The notes: generated by a model not told the origin, from the letters alone. 52,408 nucleotides of DNA from Paludibacteraceae bacterium (GCA_017450605.1 JAFSTG010000120.1:1-52408); one strand, 5' to 3'. Shown: positions 34,392 through 44,070, numbered from the stretch's first letter. Translations and numbers: made by a program.

Positions 34392-36159
34392 TATATTTGC
34401 CTACGAGCGGTTGCTCAAATGGCGTGAAGCACATATCAAGGAGAAGAATTTTATTCTTATCCTTGCACTTGTAGTGGGTTTTCTCACCGCTTGCGCCTCA
34501 TTGCTTCTGAAAGCACTCATCGAACTTATCCGCAATGGTTTGTTCGCCTTAACTGAAAACGGTGCACTGACAATTCTGTACGTACTGTTGCCTACCATCG
34601 GAATAGGTCTGTCGGCGGTGTTTGTCCGCTATGTGGTAAAAGACGATATTTCGCACGGCATAACGAAAATATTATATGCCATATCGCAGCGCAAGTCGAT
34701 AATAAAACCTCATAACATGTGGAGCAGCATTGTGGGTAGTGCCGTTACCATAGGTTTCGGCGGCTCGGTAGGTGCCGAAGCTCCTATTGTTCTCACCGGA
34801 GCAGCCATAGGTTCGAACCTTGCCAAATTTTTCCGTCTCGACCAACGCACAATGATGCTAATGATAGGCTGCGGCGCTGCAGGAGCAATAGGCGGGATAT
34901 TCAAAGCACCTATAGCAGGACTGATGTTTACCATCGAAGTTCTGATGCTCGACATTACAATGGCATCGATTTCACCTCTGCTCATATCTTCGGTAACAGC
35001 CACCGCATTTGCATATATATTTTCAGGTATGCAACCGATGTTCCGCTTAGGTTCTGTGGATTTTTTTACATTAGAAAGAATACCTTATTATCTGCTTCTC
35101 GGAGTTGTTTGCGGATTAGTATCATTATATTTTACTCGAGGCATGGACTACCTCGAAACGCAATTCAAACGCATCAGCTCTATGTGGCTGCGAATAGTAG
35201 TGGGCGGAGCATCGCTGGCACTGCTTATCTGGATTTTCCCGCCTCTCTACGGTGAGGGTTACGACGCTATTGAGATGCTGCTAAACGGCGAGGCAACACA
35301 CACCCTTAACGGTAGTCCGCTTGCCCTATTCTCCACGTCAACCTACATGCTCGTAGGCTACCTTATTCTCATCGTACTGCTTAAGATTTTCGCATCGGTT
35401 GCCACCAACGGAGGCGGGGGTATAGGTGGTATATTCGCGCCTTCGCTGTTTGTCGGTGCTATATCAGGATTTGTTGTAGCTCTTGCGCTGCAAATGGCAG
35501 GTGTGTCTGTCCCTCTTGCCAACTTTGCACTCGTAGGCATGGCCGGACTAATGTCAGGTGTGATGCACGCACCGCTAACCGGCATATTCCTCATTGCCGA
35601 ACTTACAGGCGGCTACCACCTGTTCATGCCGCTTATGATAGTATCGGTTATCTCGTATATCACCATAATGTTCTTTGAGCCTCATTCGCTATACGCCAAA
35701 CGTTTGGCAAAGAAAGGCGAACTGCTAACACACCATAAAGACCGCTCGGTACTCACACTGCTGAAGATGGATGCCGTGCTTGAAACCGACCTCACAACAC
35801 TAAGTCCGCAACTTACACTCGGACAGTTGGTGAAGGTTATATCGAAAAGCAACAGAAATATTTTCCCTGTGGTTGACGATGAAGGGCACTTGCTTGGGGT
35901 ATTACTATTAGACGAAGTGCGCAACATAATGTTCCAACCAAGACTTTATCAACGATTCACAGTCGGACAACTAATGACTTCTCCCCAAGCAGTACTCGAG
36001 CACTCGATGACGATGGAACAGGTGATGGAGGTGTTCGAAGATACCGGCGCATGGAACCTACCGGTGGTTGACGAAAATAAAAAATACTTAGGGTTCGTCT
36101 CGAAATCGAAAATATTCAACTCGTATAGGCATGTCTTAGTTCATTTTTCTGAAGAATAA
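34375..36159 (+). CDS. ClC family chloride channel/antiporter with C-terminal CBS pair
   Basis: A 594-residue protein: a ClC membrane domain (about residues 20-430) and two CBS domains (about 450-590). The selectivity motifs are modified. The usual GREGP gate reads GAEAP, keeping the gating glutamate (E135), GxFxP reads GGIFAPSLF, and the first anion-binding motif GSGIP is replaced by SHGIT. Chloride is therefore probable but not certain as the ion. I use ATG 34375, which overlaps the preceding gene by 17 bases, rather than the ATG at 34363. The CBS pair suggests nucleotide regulation. Confidence 0.88.
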   Translation: MAKDNNIFAYERLLKWREAHIKEKNFILILALVVGFLTACASLLLKALIELIRNGLFALTENGALTILYVLLPTIGIGLSAVFVRYVVKDDISHGITKILYAISQRKSIIKPHNMWSSIVGSAVTIGFGGSVGAEAPIVLTGAAIGSNLAKFFRLDQRTMMLMIGCGAAGAIGGIFKAPIAGLMFTIEVLMLDITMASISPLLISSVTATAFAYIFSGMQPMFRLGSVDFFTLERIPYYLLLGVVCGLVSLYFTRGMDYLETQFKRISSMWLRIVVGGASLALLIWIFPPLYGEGYDAIEMLLNGEATHTLNGSPLALFSTSTYMLVGYLILIVLLKIFASVATNGGGGIGGIFAPSLFVGAISGFVVALALQMAGVSVPLANFALVGMAGLMSGVMHAPLTGIFLIAELTGGYHLFMPLMIVSVISYITIMFFEPHSLYAKRLAKKGELLTHHKDRSVLTLLKMDAVLETDLTTLSPQLTLGQLVKVISKSNRNIFPVVDDEGHLLGVLLLDEVRNIMFQPRLYQRFTVGQLMTSPQAVLEHSMTMEQVMEVFEDTGAWNLPVVDENKKYLGFVSKSKIFNSYRHVLVHFSEE

Positions 36160-36171
36160 CGGCAACCAAGA

Positions 36172-36203
36172 TTTGCACATTTGAATATTTAATTGTATTT
36201 TTG
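36172..36203 (+). promoter_or_regulatory. Bacteroidota-type promoter for the GH13 gene
   Basis: TTTG at 36172-36175 and TATTTTTG at 36196-36203, 20 bases apart, about 25 bases before the ATG at 36230. Confidence 0.65.
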
Positions 36204-36229
36204 CGACATTAAACACACTAACTTATACC

Positions 36230-37870
36230 ATGGCAAAACACATAATCTATCAACTTCTTCCGCGTTTGTTTACCAACTACAACGAATCACGTATTCACAA
36301 CGGTTCGATTGAAGAGAACGGATGCGGCAAGTTTAATTTCATAACCGACAAGGCTCTACGCAGCATCCAGCGCTTAGGCGTAACACACATCTGGTACACC
36401 GGCATTCTTGAACATGCCACACAGACCGACTACAGCCGCTTCGGTATAGCCACCGACAATCCATCGATAGTGAAAGGTAAGGCCGGTTCGCCATACGCAG
36501 TGAAAGACTACTATGATGTTGACCCCGACTTGGCAGAGGACGTGCCTCACCGCATGGAAGAATTTGAGGCATTGGTAGAACGCACTCATGCACGAGGACT
36601 GAAAGTGATTATCGACTTTGTGGCTAACCATGTAGCGCGCGAATACAAGAGCGACAATCTTCCCGCAGGCGAAGAAGACCTTGGGGCAGGCGACAACCCA
36701 CAATGGGCTTTTTCGCCGCTCAACAACTTCTATTATATCCCGCAGACACTACAAATAGGCTCATACACCGAGTTTCCCGCAAGAGCTACCGGCAACGATT
36801 GCTTCCATGCCTATCCTAACGAAAACGACTGGTATGAAACGGTGAAGCTCAACTATGGTGTATTCTATCAAGGTGGTGGCGAGAAGCAATTCTTACCCAT
36901 ACCAAAAACATGGCATCAGATGCTCAACATTCTGAAATTCTGGTGTGCAAAAGGTATCGACGCTTTCCGTTGCGATATGGCAGAGATGGTGCCTGTAGAG
37001 TTCTGGAAATGGGCAATCAAGAAAATAAAAGATCAATATCCGCAAACAGAATTTCTTGCAGAGGTCTATAACCCATATAACTACCGCGATTATCTCTATC
37101 AAGCCGGATTCGACTACCTCTACGACAAAGTAGGCATGTACGATTACCTGCGCGGAGTGGTATCAAAGAGTTTCTCTGCCGAAGGAATAAGCAACCAATG
37201 GCAGGCAACCGACGACATACGCGAGCACATGCTCTATTTCCTCGAAAATCACGACGAACAACGCATCGCATCAGGGTTCTTCTGTGGCGGCGGTGCTTAC
37301 GCAGAACCTGCAATGATAGTGGCAGCCACGCTTGGCACTAACCCTCTGATGATTTATTCCGGGCAAGAGTTGGGCGAGAAAGGCATGGACATCGAAGGAT
37401 TCTCCGGAATGAACGGCAGAACAACAATATTCGACTATTGGGGTGTACGCTCAATTCAAGCATGGGCAAACCACGGCAAGTTCGATGGGGCTCGACTGAG
37501 CAACGACCAAAAAGAACTTCGCAACTTTTATAGCACACTGCTCAACCTATGCACCAAAGAGAAAGCCGTAAAACAAGGTAAGATGTACGACTTGCAATAT
37601 GCCCAAGCCGACTATTATAATAAACGCGAACAATATTGTTTCCTTCGCAAAGAAGGGAAAGATACATTGCTTGTGATAGTTAACTTTGCCGACCGCCCCG
37701 TTGATCTGCACGTCATCATACCTCAAGACGCCCGCGACTACCTCTGCATGCCACTAACCGACTTTGATGCTGTAGATCTACTCAGCGGCGAACACTACCC
37801 TGCAAGCACCGATCATGTGGATATTCACATCGAAGCTTGGAAGGGGAAAATACTTAAGTTCAAATGCTAA
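36230..37870 (+). CDS. GH13 family alpha-amylase-type glycoside hydrolase
   Basis: A 546-residue cytoplasmic protein without a signal peptide. The four GH13 regions are visible: VIIDFVANH, then GIDAFRCDMAE with nucleophile D249, then FLAEVYNP with acid/base E278, then FLENHDEQR with D342. A beta-sandwich C-domain ends the protein. It probably acts on intracellular alpha-1,4-glucan and may cooperate with the debranching/GT4/GH57 operon 28 kb away. Hydrolase, trehalose-related or transferase specificity cannot be settled by reading. Confidence 0.9.
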   Translation: MAKHIIYQLLPRLFTNYNESRIHNGSIEENGCGKFNFITDKALRSIQRLGVTHIWYTGILEHATQTDYSRFGIATDNPSIVKGKAGSPYAVKDYYDVDPDLAEDVPHRMEEFEALVERTHARGLKVIIDFVANHVAREYKSDNLPAGEEDLGAGDNPQWAFSPLNNFYYIPQTLQIGSYTEFPARATGNDCFHAYPNENDWYETVKLNYGVFYQGGGEKQFLPIPKTWHQMLNILKFWCAKGIDAFRCDMAEMVPVEFWKWAIKKIKDQYPQTEFLAEVYNPYNYRDYLYQAGFDYLYDKVGMYDYLRGVVSKSFSAEGISNQWQATDDIREHMLYFLENHDEQRIASGFFCGGGAYAEPAMIVAATLGTNPLMIYSGQELGEKGMDIEGFSGMNGRTTIFDYWGVRSIQAWANHGKFDGARLSNDQKELRNFYSTLLNLCTKEKAVKQGKMYDLQYAQADYYNKREQYCFLRKEGKDTLLVIVNFADRPVDLHVIIPQDARDYLCMPLTDFDAVDLLSGEHYPASTDHVDIHIEAWKGKILKFKC

Positions 37871-37915
37871 GCGCATCCCGCTAATAATGACTACTCAGAC
37901 ACAAAATAGCATATT

Positions 37916-38866
37916 ATGAAAAGCATTTTCAGACTTGTGAGATGGGAGAATCTGTTGATGACCATTTTCATCATCATTCTCATGGAAAAGATGGTGGCAG
38001 TTCCTATACTCGACCATGCTTTGTATGGCGAGCAACTGCCTTCCTACGTGCTTACTCTCATTATATTGGCTGTTGTCTTTACACAGGCGGGCGGCTATGC
38101 TATAAACGATTATTTCGATGTTAAAATCGACAACATCAATCGTCCTGACAAACTTATTGTTACCCGCACTATCGACAAACCTACCGTGATGCTTCTTCAT
38201 CAGGTATTCACTGCTATAGGAGTGGTTTGCGGACTTATCGTTGCACTTTCTCTCAGAAGCTGGTCGATTGCATTGATTTTTATCTTCGTTCCCGGATTGC
38301 TATGGTTCTACTCTTCGTCTTACAAACGGCAATTTATTATAGGTAACCTTATCGTTTCGCTATGTGCTTCGTTAGCACCACTGATGGTTGCTATTGCCAA
38401 TGTGGCTCAGCTACGGAGGTTGTACGGCGAAATTCTACCCTACACCACTCTTACGTACGATATCTACATGTGGATAGGAGGATTCGCAGTCTTTGCTTTT
38501 TTGCTCACGTTAATAAGAGAGATAGAAAAAGACCTGCAAGACCAGACAGGCGATAGAGAAATGGAATGCCACACAATGCCGATACTGATAGGCGACACTT
38601 GGACCAAAGTAGTAGTAACATTTCTGATTTTGCTTACATCAGCACTTGCCATCTACATCAATTTCAGAGCTATTCCTTTTGCACATGAGTGGAATTCGGT
38701 GAGCAGCAGATATCTGTATTTCGCTATTCTTCTGCCTTTCGTATGCAACCTTTGGCTACTATGGAGAGCACGCATAGCAAGCGACTATAAGCACGCCCAA
38801 TATATGACTAAGATGATAATGCTGACAGGCGTGGGCTATGCATTCGTCATTGCAAGCCAAATGTAA
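37916..38866 (+). CDS. UbiA family prenyltransferase, geranylgeranylglycerol-phosphate synthase-like
   Basis: A 316-residue polytopic membrane enzyme with about nine hydrophobic segments. The Mg-prenyl diphosphate motif is N64-D65-xx-D68-xxx-D72 in NDYFDVKIDNINRPDK. The second aspartate region is REIEKDLQDQTGD. Bacteroidota carry a conserved member of this type, often annotated as geranylgeranylglycerol-phosphate geranylgeranyltransferase; the acceptor molecule here is not known. The last 20 bases overlap the 3' end of maf on the opposite strand. Confidence 0.85.
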   Translation: MKSIFRLVRWENLLMTIFIIILMEKMVAVPILDHALYGEQLPSYVLTLIILAVVFTQAGGYAINDYFDVKIDNINRPDKLIVTRTIDKPTVMLLHQVFTAIGVVCGLIVALSLRSWSIALIFIFVPGLLWFYSSSYKRQFIIGNLIVSLCASLAPLMVAIANVAQLRRLYGEILPYTTLTYDIYMWIGGFAVFAFLLTLIREIEKDLQDQTGDREMECHTMPILIGDTWTKVVVTFLILLTSALAIYINFRAIPFAHEWNSVSSRYLYFAILLPFVCNLWLLWRARIASDYKHAQYMTKMIMLTGVGYAFVIASQM

Positions 38867-39428
38867 CTCCGAAATCGGTACGCAACACCTCCGAAAGACG
38901 CTGAACAGGAAGCCCCATTACGTTGTAAAACGAACCGTGAATCGACGTAACGCCTACATAACCTATCCACTCTTGGATACCGTATGCCCCTGCTTTGTCA
39001 AGGGGCATATATTTTTCTACATAGTAGTCGATTTCCGCGGGCGATAGACTCTTGAAGCTGACATCCGTTGAGCAAACAAATTCTTTTTGAGAAGATAGTG
39101 TAGTGATACACACTGCAGTGAAAACCTGATGTGTTTTCCCGCTTAAGCGACAAAGCATTTCTTTAGCATCGCTCACATTGACAGGTTTACCCAACATCTC
39201 GCCATCAAGCCACACTATGGTATCGGCAGTTACCAGTATGTCGTTGGCTGTAAGACGCGGCATATAAGCCCGTGCCTTGCTGCGAGCTATATACATAGGT
39301 ATGTCGCCGGCAGTAAGACTTGACGGATAAGACTCATCACACTCTATGTTAAGAGCCGTGAATGGTACATCCAAACCGGCAAACAACTCTCGCCGACGAG
39401 GAGATTTCGAACCAAGTATAATATTCAT
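38847..39428 (-). CDS. maf: Maf-like nucleoside triphosphate pyrophosphatase
   Basis: A 193-residue house-cleaning pyrophosphatase (Maf/YhdE group) that hydrolyses dTTP, UTP or modified nucleotides. The signature SKSPRRREL is at residues 7-15, and ADTIVWLDGEMLGKP and the YYVEKYMPLDKAGAYGIQ region follow. I chose the internal ATG at 39428 because the family starts MxIILGSKSPRR; the 13-residue extension reads back towards the preceding gene. It follows the topoisomerase gene by 42 bases and converges on the UbiA gene with a 20-base overlap. Confidence 0.92.
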   Translation of the reverse strand: MNIILGSKSPRRRELFAGLDVPFTALNIECDESYPSSLTAGDIPMYIARSKARAYMPRLTANDILVTADTIVWLDGEMLGKPVNVSDAKEMLCRLSGKTHQVFTAVCITTLSSQKEFVCSTDVSFKSLSPAEIDYYVEKYMPLDKAGAYGIQEWIGYVGVTSIHGSFYNVMGLPVQRLSEVLRTDFGVTFGLQ

Positions 39429-39470
39429 GTAAAAAACAACAGATACTGTTTTTAGATATGCCCTCAACTA

Positions 39471-42400
39471 TTAGAATAACGACAACTGCTGATCATCGTC
39501 ATTGCTTTCGGTAGTTTTCTTTTCCTGCGCCGTACGTTTTGTTCGTGCGGTCCTCTTCGGTTTTGTTTCTACCTTCGGTTCCTCCGGTCCCTTGTTTGGA
39601 TTGTCTGTTGAGGTGCTCTCCACTTCCACTATTTCTGACGAATCCGGATGAAGTACAACTATTTCCATCGGGATATCATCAACATTGTCAATCACAGACT
39701 GCTCAAGCGCACCATTTTCGGGTCCGGTTTGCTTAACTTCGGTCTCTGACTCAAGAACTTCCGTTGCCTGTTCTAAGACTTCCAGTTCAGAGACTGTATT
39801 TTCTGCTTGAGAAATTTCAGGTTCAGCATCTTCGGTTTCCTGCTGTTCTAGTGCAGAAATCTGCTCTTCACCCTCTTCGTCGTTAAGCCCGTCTTGTGAT
39901 TCTGTCTCGGCGGCAGGAGAAATATCCTCAATGCTTGCCACCTCATAGGTCGTTAGCCTTTTGCCTTTTGCCTTTGCCGACTTCACCTCTATAAACTCAC
40001 TCATCACCACTTCTTGTGCCTCACGCTGAGTATCTACAAATGATATACGGAAGGTAGCGTCTTCGCTATCGCTCAAAACAGTAATAGTAGAATCCGGATT
40101 TTCACCCAAGAACGATTGAGGTTTTTCCTGAGCATCCAAAGGGAAACGCTTTCCATAATAATAGCCCAGATCGGCATTCCACATTGCAAGCGACCAAATT
40201 TTATTAGCATCGTATTTTTCGATTCTCAGAATGTTATCCTCGAAATGAGCATTCTCAAGGAAAGTGGAAAGTCGATACTCTCCCTTTGATGTTATCACAA
40301 GTACGCTGTCGGTATCCTCGAACTCACCCAGATACTTTCCCTGGTGGTCGTAATTTATTCTCAGCACATCGGGGTCGAACCAGACCTGACGGCCACCTAA
40401 GGTGGAATGACCCTTACTCTTCATGCTGATACTCTTTACCTCGAACTTCGTCAGAAGGTTACCCCTACTCGAACGCCCCTTTACCGCCAATTCCGACAAG
40501 TCGCGTAAGAACTCGGTTTTCTTAAGGTGAGGAGCAGGCTTCAGAACCACACGAATCACCTCAGCCTCACCATTAGGATTGGCAGTGAAATATACAACCT
40601 TGCTACCTGCCTTTCCTGTGGTAAGGTCATACTCTTTGTCGCGTGCCAAACCCGGAACAGAGAAACGCTTCATGTAGTATGCTCCACCCTTACCGTCGCG
40701 ATAAACAGCATTATAGATTGTACGTTCGTCGTTCTTCTTAAACACGGCTATATGAATGATATTGGTGCCCACAAATATCTTATCTGCAACCTTTACTATC
40801 TTGTACTTTCCGTCGCGGTAGAAGATAATAATATCATCGATATCCGAGCACGAACACAAGAACTCGTCTTTCTTAAGCGCCGTACCTATAAATCCGTCCT
40901 GACGATTGATATACAGCTTCTCGTTTGCCTCAACCACAGTTTTTATGTTGATGTTGGCGAAATTACGCACTTCAGTACGACGCGGATACTTGCCTCCGTA
41001 CTTCTGCTTCAGGTGCTCATACCACTCAACTGTGTATTCAAGAATATGCTCAATGTCGTAACTTACTTTTTCTATCTTATTCTTTAGAGCCAACATCGTA
41101 TCGTCGGCTTTTTGCGAGTCGAACCGGGTGATTCGCATCATCTTTATCTCAAGCAGACGGCGCAAATCATCGTCGGTAACCTCGCGTAACAGCAAGTGCT
41201 TAAACGGTTCTATTGCTCTGTCGATAAAACGTACAGCCATTTCAGGCGAAGTGCTTTGCTCGAACTCTGCCTCCTTATATATCCTGTTTTCAATGAAAAT
41301 CTTCTCAAGCGTAACGAAAAACAGTTTTTCTTCAAGCTCGCCCTTCTGTATATTAAGTTCCCACAGCAAAAGGTCGCGCGTATGCAATGTACTGATGCGA
41401 AGCAAATCGCTAACGTTGGTAAAAAGCGGTTTCTTGTCTCGAATAACACAGCAGTTAGGAGAAACACTGACTTCGCAGTCGGTAAAAGCATACAATGCAT
41501 CTATCGCTTTGTCCGAAGAATATCCGGGTTGCAATTGAACGATAATTTCGGCATTGGCAGCCGTAGCATCTATTACCTTCTTGATTTTTATCTTGCCTCG
41601 TTCGTTGGCACGAAGTATGGTCTCTATAATCTTACTGGTTGTAGTACCAAATGGAATTTCGCTTATTACGAGGGTTTTGTTATCTGCCGATTTGGTTATT
41701 TTGGCGCGTATCTTAACCATACCGCCACGCTCGCCATCGTTATAACGGCTAACATCAATCGAGCCTCCCGTAGGGAAATCGGGATACAGCATAAACTCTT
41801 CGCCGCGCAAAAAAGCAAGCGAAGCATCACATAATTCACCGAAGTTGTGGGGAAGAATTTTCGAGTTTAAACCAACAGCTATACCCTCTACTCCTTGGGC
41901 AAGCAAAAGCGGAAACTTTACAGGCAGATTTATAGGTTCCTTGTTTCTACCATCGTACGAAAGTTTCCAATGGGTGGTTTTAGGGTTGAAAACTGTTTCA
42001 AGCGCAAATTCGCTTAAGCGGGCTTCTATATACCTCGGCGCGGCTGCACCATCGCCTGTGAGTATGTTACCCCAGTTCCCTTGACAATCGATAAGCAGAT
42101 TTTTCTGACCGAGATTAACCAAAGCGACACCTATTGCCTGATCGCCATGCGGGTGATATTGCATGGTCTGACCTATGATATTGGCTACCTTGTTGTAGCG
42201 CCCGTCGTCGATACGCTGCATGGCATGCAGTATGCGGCGCTGAACAGGTTTCAAACCATCATACACATCAGGCACCGACCTCTCTAAAATAACATCCGAG
42301 GCATAATCCAGAAACCAATCTCTGAACATGCCGGTAAGATGATATTTTATAGAGTCGTTGTAAGCAGCCGGATGACGATGCTGCACATCCGAACCCGATA

Positions 42401-42542
42401 CTTCATTGTCGTCTGACAACTCATCTTCAGTATCGAAAATTTCCGAATCGGATATCTGATTTTCTTGTTCAGACGCCTCATCTACCGATAACTCGTCGGG
42501 GAAACTGCTTTCGGTGTTGTCGCTATGGTCGAAATCTTTCAT
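39471..42542 (-). CDS. Type IIA DNA topoisomerase A subunit (topoisomerase IV ParC / GyrA-like)
   Basis: A 1023-residue protein with the breakage-reunion domain starting near residue 60. YHPHGDQA lies in the quinolone-resistance region, and Y171 (AAAPRYIEARLS) is the DNA-linking tyrosine. The C-terminal beta-pinwheel has degenerate repeats and no clear GyrA box, which favours ParC. Two unusual extensions occur: an acidic serine/glutamate-rich N-terminal tail of about 55 residues, and an acidic linker of about 150 residues ending in a basic segment (KPKRTARTKRTAQEKK) and QQLSLF. The GyrB/ParE partner is not in the window. The gene lies 14 bases after the 55-residue membrane protein. Confidence 0.9.
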   Translation of the reverse strand: MKDFDHSDNTESSFPDELSVDEASEQENQISDSEIFDTEDELSDDNEVSGSDVQHRHPAAYNDSIKYHLTGMFRDWFLDYASDVILERSVPDVYDGLKPVQRRILHAMQRIDDGRYNKVANIIGQTMQYHPHGDQAIGVALVNLGQKNLLIDCQGNWGNILTGDGAAAPRYIEARLSEFALETVFNPKTTHWKLSYDGRNKEPINLPVKFPLLLAQGVEGIAVGLNSKILPHNFGELCDASLAFLRGEEFMLYPDFPTGGSIDVSRYNDGERGGMVKIRAKITKSADNKTLVISEIPFGTTTSKIIETILRANERGKIKIKKVIDATAANAEIIVQLQPGYSSDKAIDALYAFTDCEVSVSPNCCVIRDKKPLFTNVSDLLRISTLHTRDLLLWELNIQKGELEEKLFFVTLEKIFIENRIYKEAEFEQSTSPEMAVRFIDRAIEPFKHLLLREVTDDDLRRLLEIKMMRITRFDSQKADDTMLALKNKIEKVSYDIEHILEYTVEWYEHLKQKYGGKYPRRTEVRNFANINIKTVVEANEKLYINRQDGFIGTALKKDEFLCSCSDIDDIIIFYRDGKYKIVKVADKIFVGTNIIHIAVFKKNDERTIYNAVYRDGKGGAYYMKRFSVPGLARDKEYDLTTGKAGSKVVYFTANPNGEAEVIRVVLKPAPHLKKTEFLRDLSELAVKGRSSRGNLLTKFEVKSISMKSKGHSTLGGRQVWFDPDVLRINYDHQGKYLGEFEDTDSVLVITSKGEYRLSTFLENAHFEDNILRIEKYDANKIWSLAMWNADLGYYYGKRFPLDAQEKPQSFLGENPDSTITVLSDSEDATFRISFVDTQREAQEVVMSEFIEVKSAKAKGKRLTTYEVASIEDISPAAETESQDGLNDEEGEEQISALEQQETEDAEPEISQAENTVSELEVLEQATEVLESETEVKQTGPENGALEQSVIDNVDDIPMEIVVLHPDSSEIVEVESTSTDNPNKGPEEPKVETKPKRTARTKRTAQEKKTTESNDDDQQLSLF

Positions 42543-42556
42543 ATCCTCGGTTTCGA

Positions 42557-42724
42557 CTAATCTACATAACGATTAACAATAATATAACCAAGTATGCCTA
42601 CCACTTCAAGAACAAGCGCAAGCACAAGCAACCCGTTGGCGTGTACTGAAAAATGATAAATGATAAGGCATAAAATGCCTAAGAGCACAACAATTGCTCC
42701 TGAGTACTTAATAAGACTTTTCAT
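42557..42724 (-). CDS. Small two-helix membrane protein (55 residues), unknown function
   Basis: I translated this short frame by hand from the gap between upp and the topoisomerase gene. It starts MKSLIKYSGAIVVLLG and ends GYIIVNRYVD, with two hydrophobic helices (about residues 8-25 and 31-50) joined by HFSVHANG. It has its own ATG, sits in the same direction as its neighbours with short spacers (25 bases after upp, 14 before the topoisomerase gene), and fills the gap almost exactly. That spacing is the main reason to believe it is a gene. No family is recognised. Confidence 0.6.
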   Translation of the reverse strand: MKSLIKYSGAIVVLLGILCLIIYHFSVHANGLLVLALVLEVVGILGYIIVNRYVD

Positions 42725-42749
42725 ATTTGTATTTTTTTGATTGTTTGAT

Positions 42750-43409
42750 TTATTCTTTCACTCCGAATGCCAAATCGCCCGCATCGCCAAGCCCTGGAAC
42801 AATATATTTCTGCTCGTTAAGCAATGGGTCGACAGCACCCAACCACAAAGTCGCATTATCGCTGTCAATCTTTTCTTGCAGATAATCAACAGCCTTCTTT
42901 GCTGCAATAACCGAACAGAAATGCACCTTAGCAGGAGTCCCTTTAGTGAGCAGCGCCCGATAAGCCAACTCCATACTGCCACCTGTTGCTAACATCGGGT
43001 CGGCAATTATAAGAGTCTTACCTTCAAGACGAGGCGAAGCCAGATATTCAATGTTGATTTTCACCTCCGTGTGCGAGTCGTCGGTGTATTCGCGGTAAGC
43101 ACTAACAAAGGCGTTTTGAGCATGGTCGAAATAGTTGAGGAAGCCTGCATGAAGCGGCAACCCTGCTCTAAATATAGTAGCCAACACTATCTGCTCCGAC
43201 AACTCCGGTAGCGAAATAGAAGCAAGCGGCGTTTGTATTGTCTGCTGCCCATACACCATCGTCTTACTTAGTTCGTATGCCATAACCTCGCCTATACGCT
43301 CAAGGTTCCGGCGGAAACGCAAAGGGTCGGTCTGAACGGAAACGTTACGTAATTCAGCAAGAAATGTTTGTAATAACGAATTTTGTTGTGATAAATCAAC
43401 GACTCTCAT
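42750..43409 (-). CDS. upp: Uracil phosphoribosyltransferase
   Basis: A 219-residue type I phosphoribosyltransferase. The PRPP loop is IIADPMLATGGSM (A136 to G144), and the uracil-binding C-terminus includes YIVPGLGDAGDLAFG. It salvages uracil to UMP. The length matches the family. It follows a coiled-coil protein by seven bases and precedes the small membrane protein. Confidence 0.95.
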   Translation of the reverse strand: MRVVDLSQQNSLLQTFLAELRNVSVQTDPLRFRRNLERIGEVMAYELSKTMVYGQQTIQTPLASISLPELSEQIVLATIFRAGLPLHAGFLNYFDHAQNAFVSAYREYTDDSHTEVKINIEYLASPRLEGKTLIIADPMLATGGSMELAYRALLTKGTPAKVHFCSVIAAKKAVDYLQEKIDSDNATLWLGAVDPLLNEQKYIVPGLGDAGDLAFGVKE

Positions 43410-43416
43410 AATAGTC

Positions 43417-44070
43417 TTAGTTTGTTGCTTTTATTATCGATTCGGTTGCTTTAATTTCGTCTTTCAACGCCTTCTGATTATTCTTCAACGTTGCATCCAT
43501 CTGCTTAATCAAAGCCTCTTTCTCCTGAATCTGCATCTGGTACTGAGCAAGATTGATTTGCTGAGCTTTCAATATTTCGTATTCGTCGTTTATCTTCTGA
43601 GTCTTCTGGGCATAAGCCGATGAAGTTTCTTCCATCAGTTTTCTACGCTGATTAAGGTCAGCTATGTAATTGTCGCGTGTATCCTTATCGATATATGTCT
43701 CTTTACTTACAGCATTATGCTGCTTGTCGAGCAACTTAAGATAACCATCGTGAACCTTCTTCTCGTTGGCATAACTCTTTTCTATCGACTGTAACTCCTT
43801 GGTGCGCTCTTTGATGAAAGTGGTGGCATTCTTGAGGTGAGTTTTCTCGTCCTTCAACTGCTTTTTGGCTTGTTCAAGCTGCGATTTGCTTACTTCCAAA
43901 TCTTGAACAATCTGCTTAATCTCATTCAGATAAGCCACACGGTCGGGATACTTGACGCGAAGCGAATCAAAAGGAACTTGCACAAAAATATGATCCACAG
44001 GCACTACTTGCTGTGCTTTCAGAACGTTTACGCTTAACAGGACAAGCGTCAGAAACAATAATTTTTTCAT
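43417..44070 (-). CDS. Exported coiled-coil protein of unknown function
   Basis: A 217-residue protein with a signal peptide (KKLLFLTLVLLSVNVLKAQ, cleavage probably after KAQ). Almost all the rest is predicted coiled coil: heptads from about residue 50 to 210 rich in K, E and Q (for example LEQAKKQLKDEKTHLKNA). It should be periplasmic. No enzyme motif is seen and I do not recognise a family; distant OmpH/Skp-like or SMC-like matches would be expected from coils alone. It lies between the LytTR regulator gene (39-base gap) and upp (7-base gap). Confidence 0.7.
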   Translation of the reverse strand: MKKLLFLTLVLLSVNVLKAQQVVPVDHIFVQVPFDSLRVKYPDRVAYLNEIKQIVQDLEVSKSQLEQAKKQLKDEKTHLKNATTFIKERTKELQSIEKSYANEKKVHDGYLKLLDKQHNAVSKETYIDKDTRDNYIADLNQRRKLMEETSSAYAQKTQKINDEYEILKAQQINLAQYQMQIQEKEALIKQMDATLKNNQKALKDEIKATESIIKATN

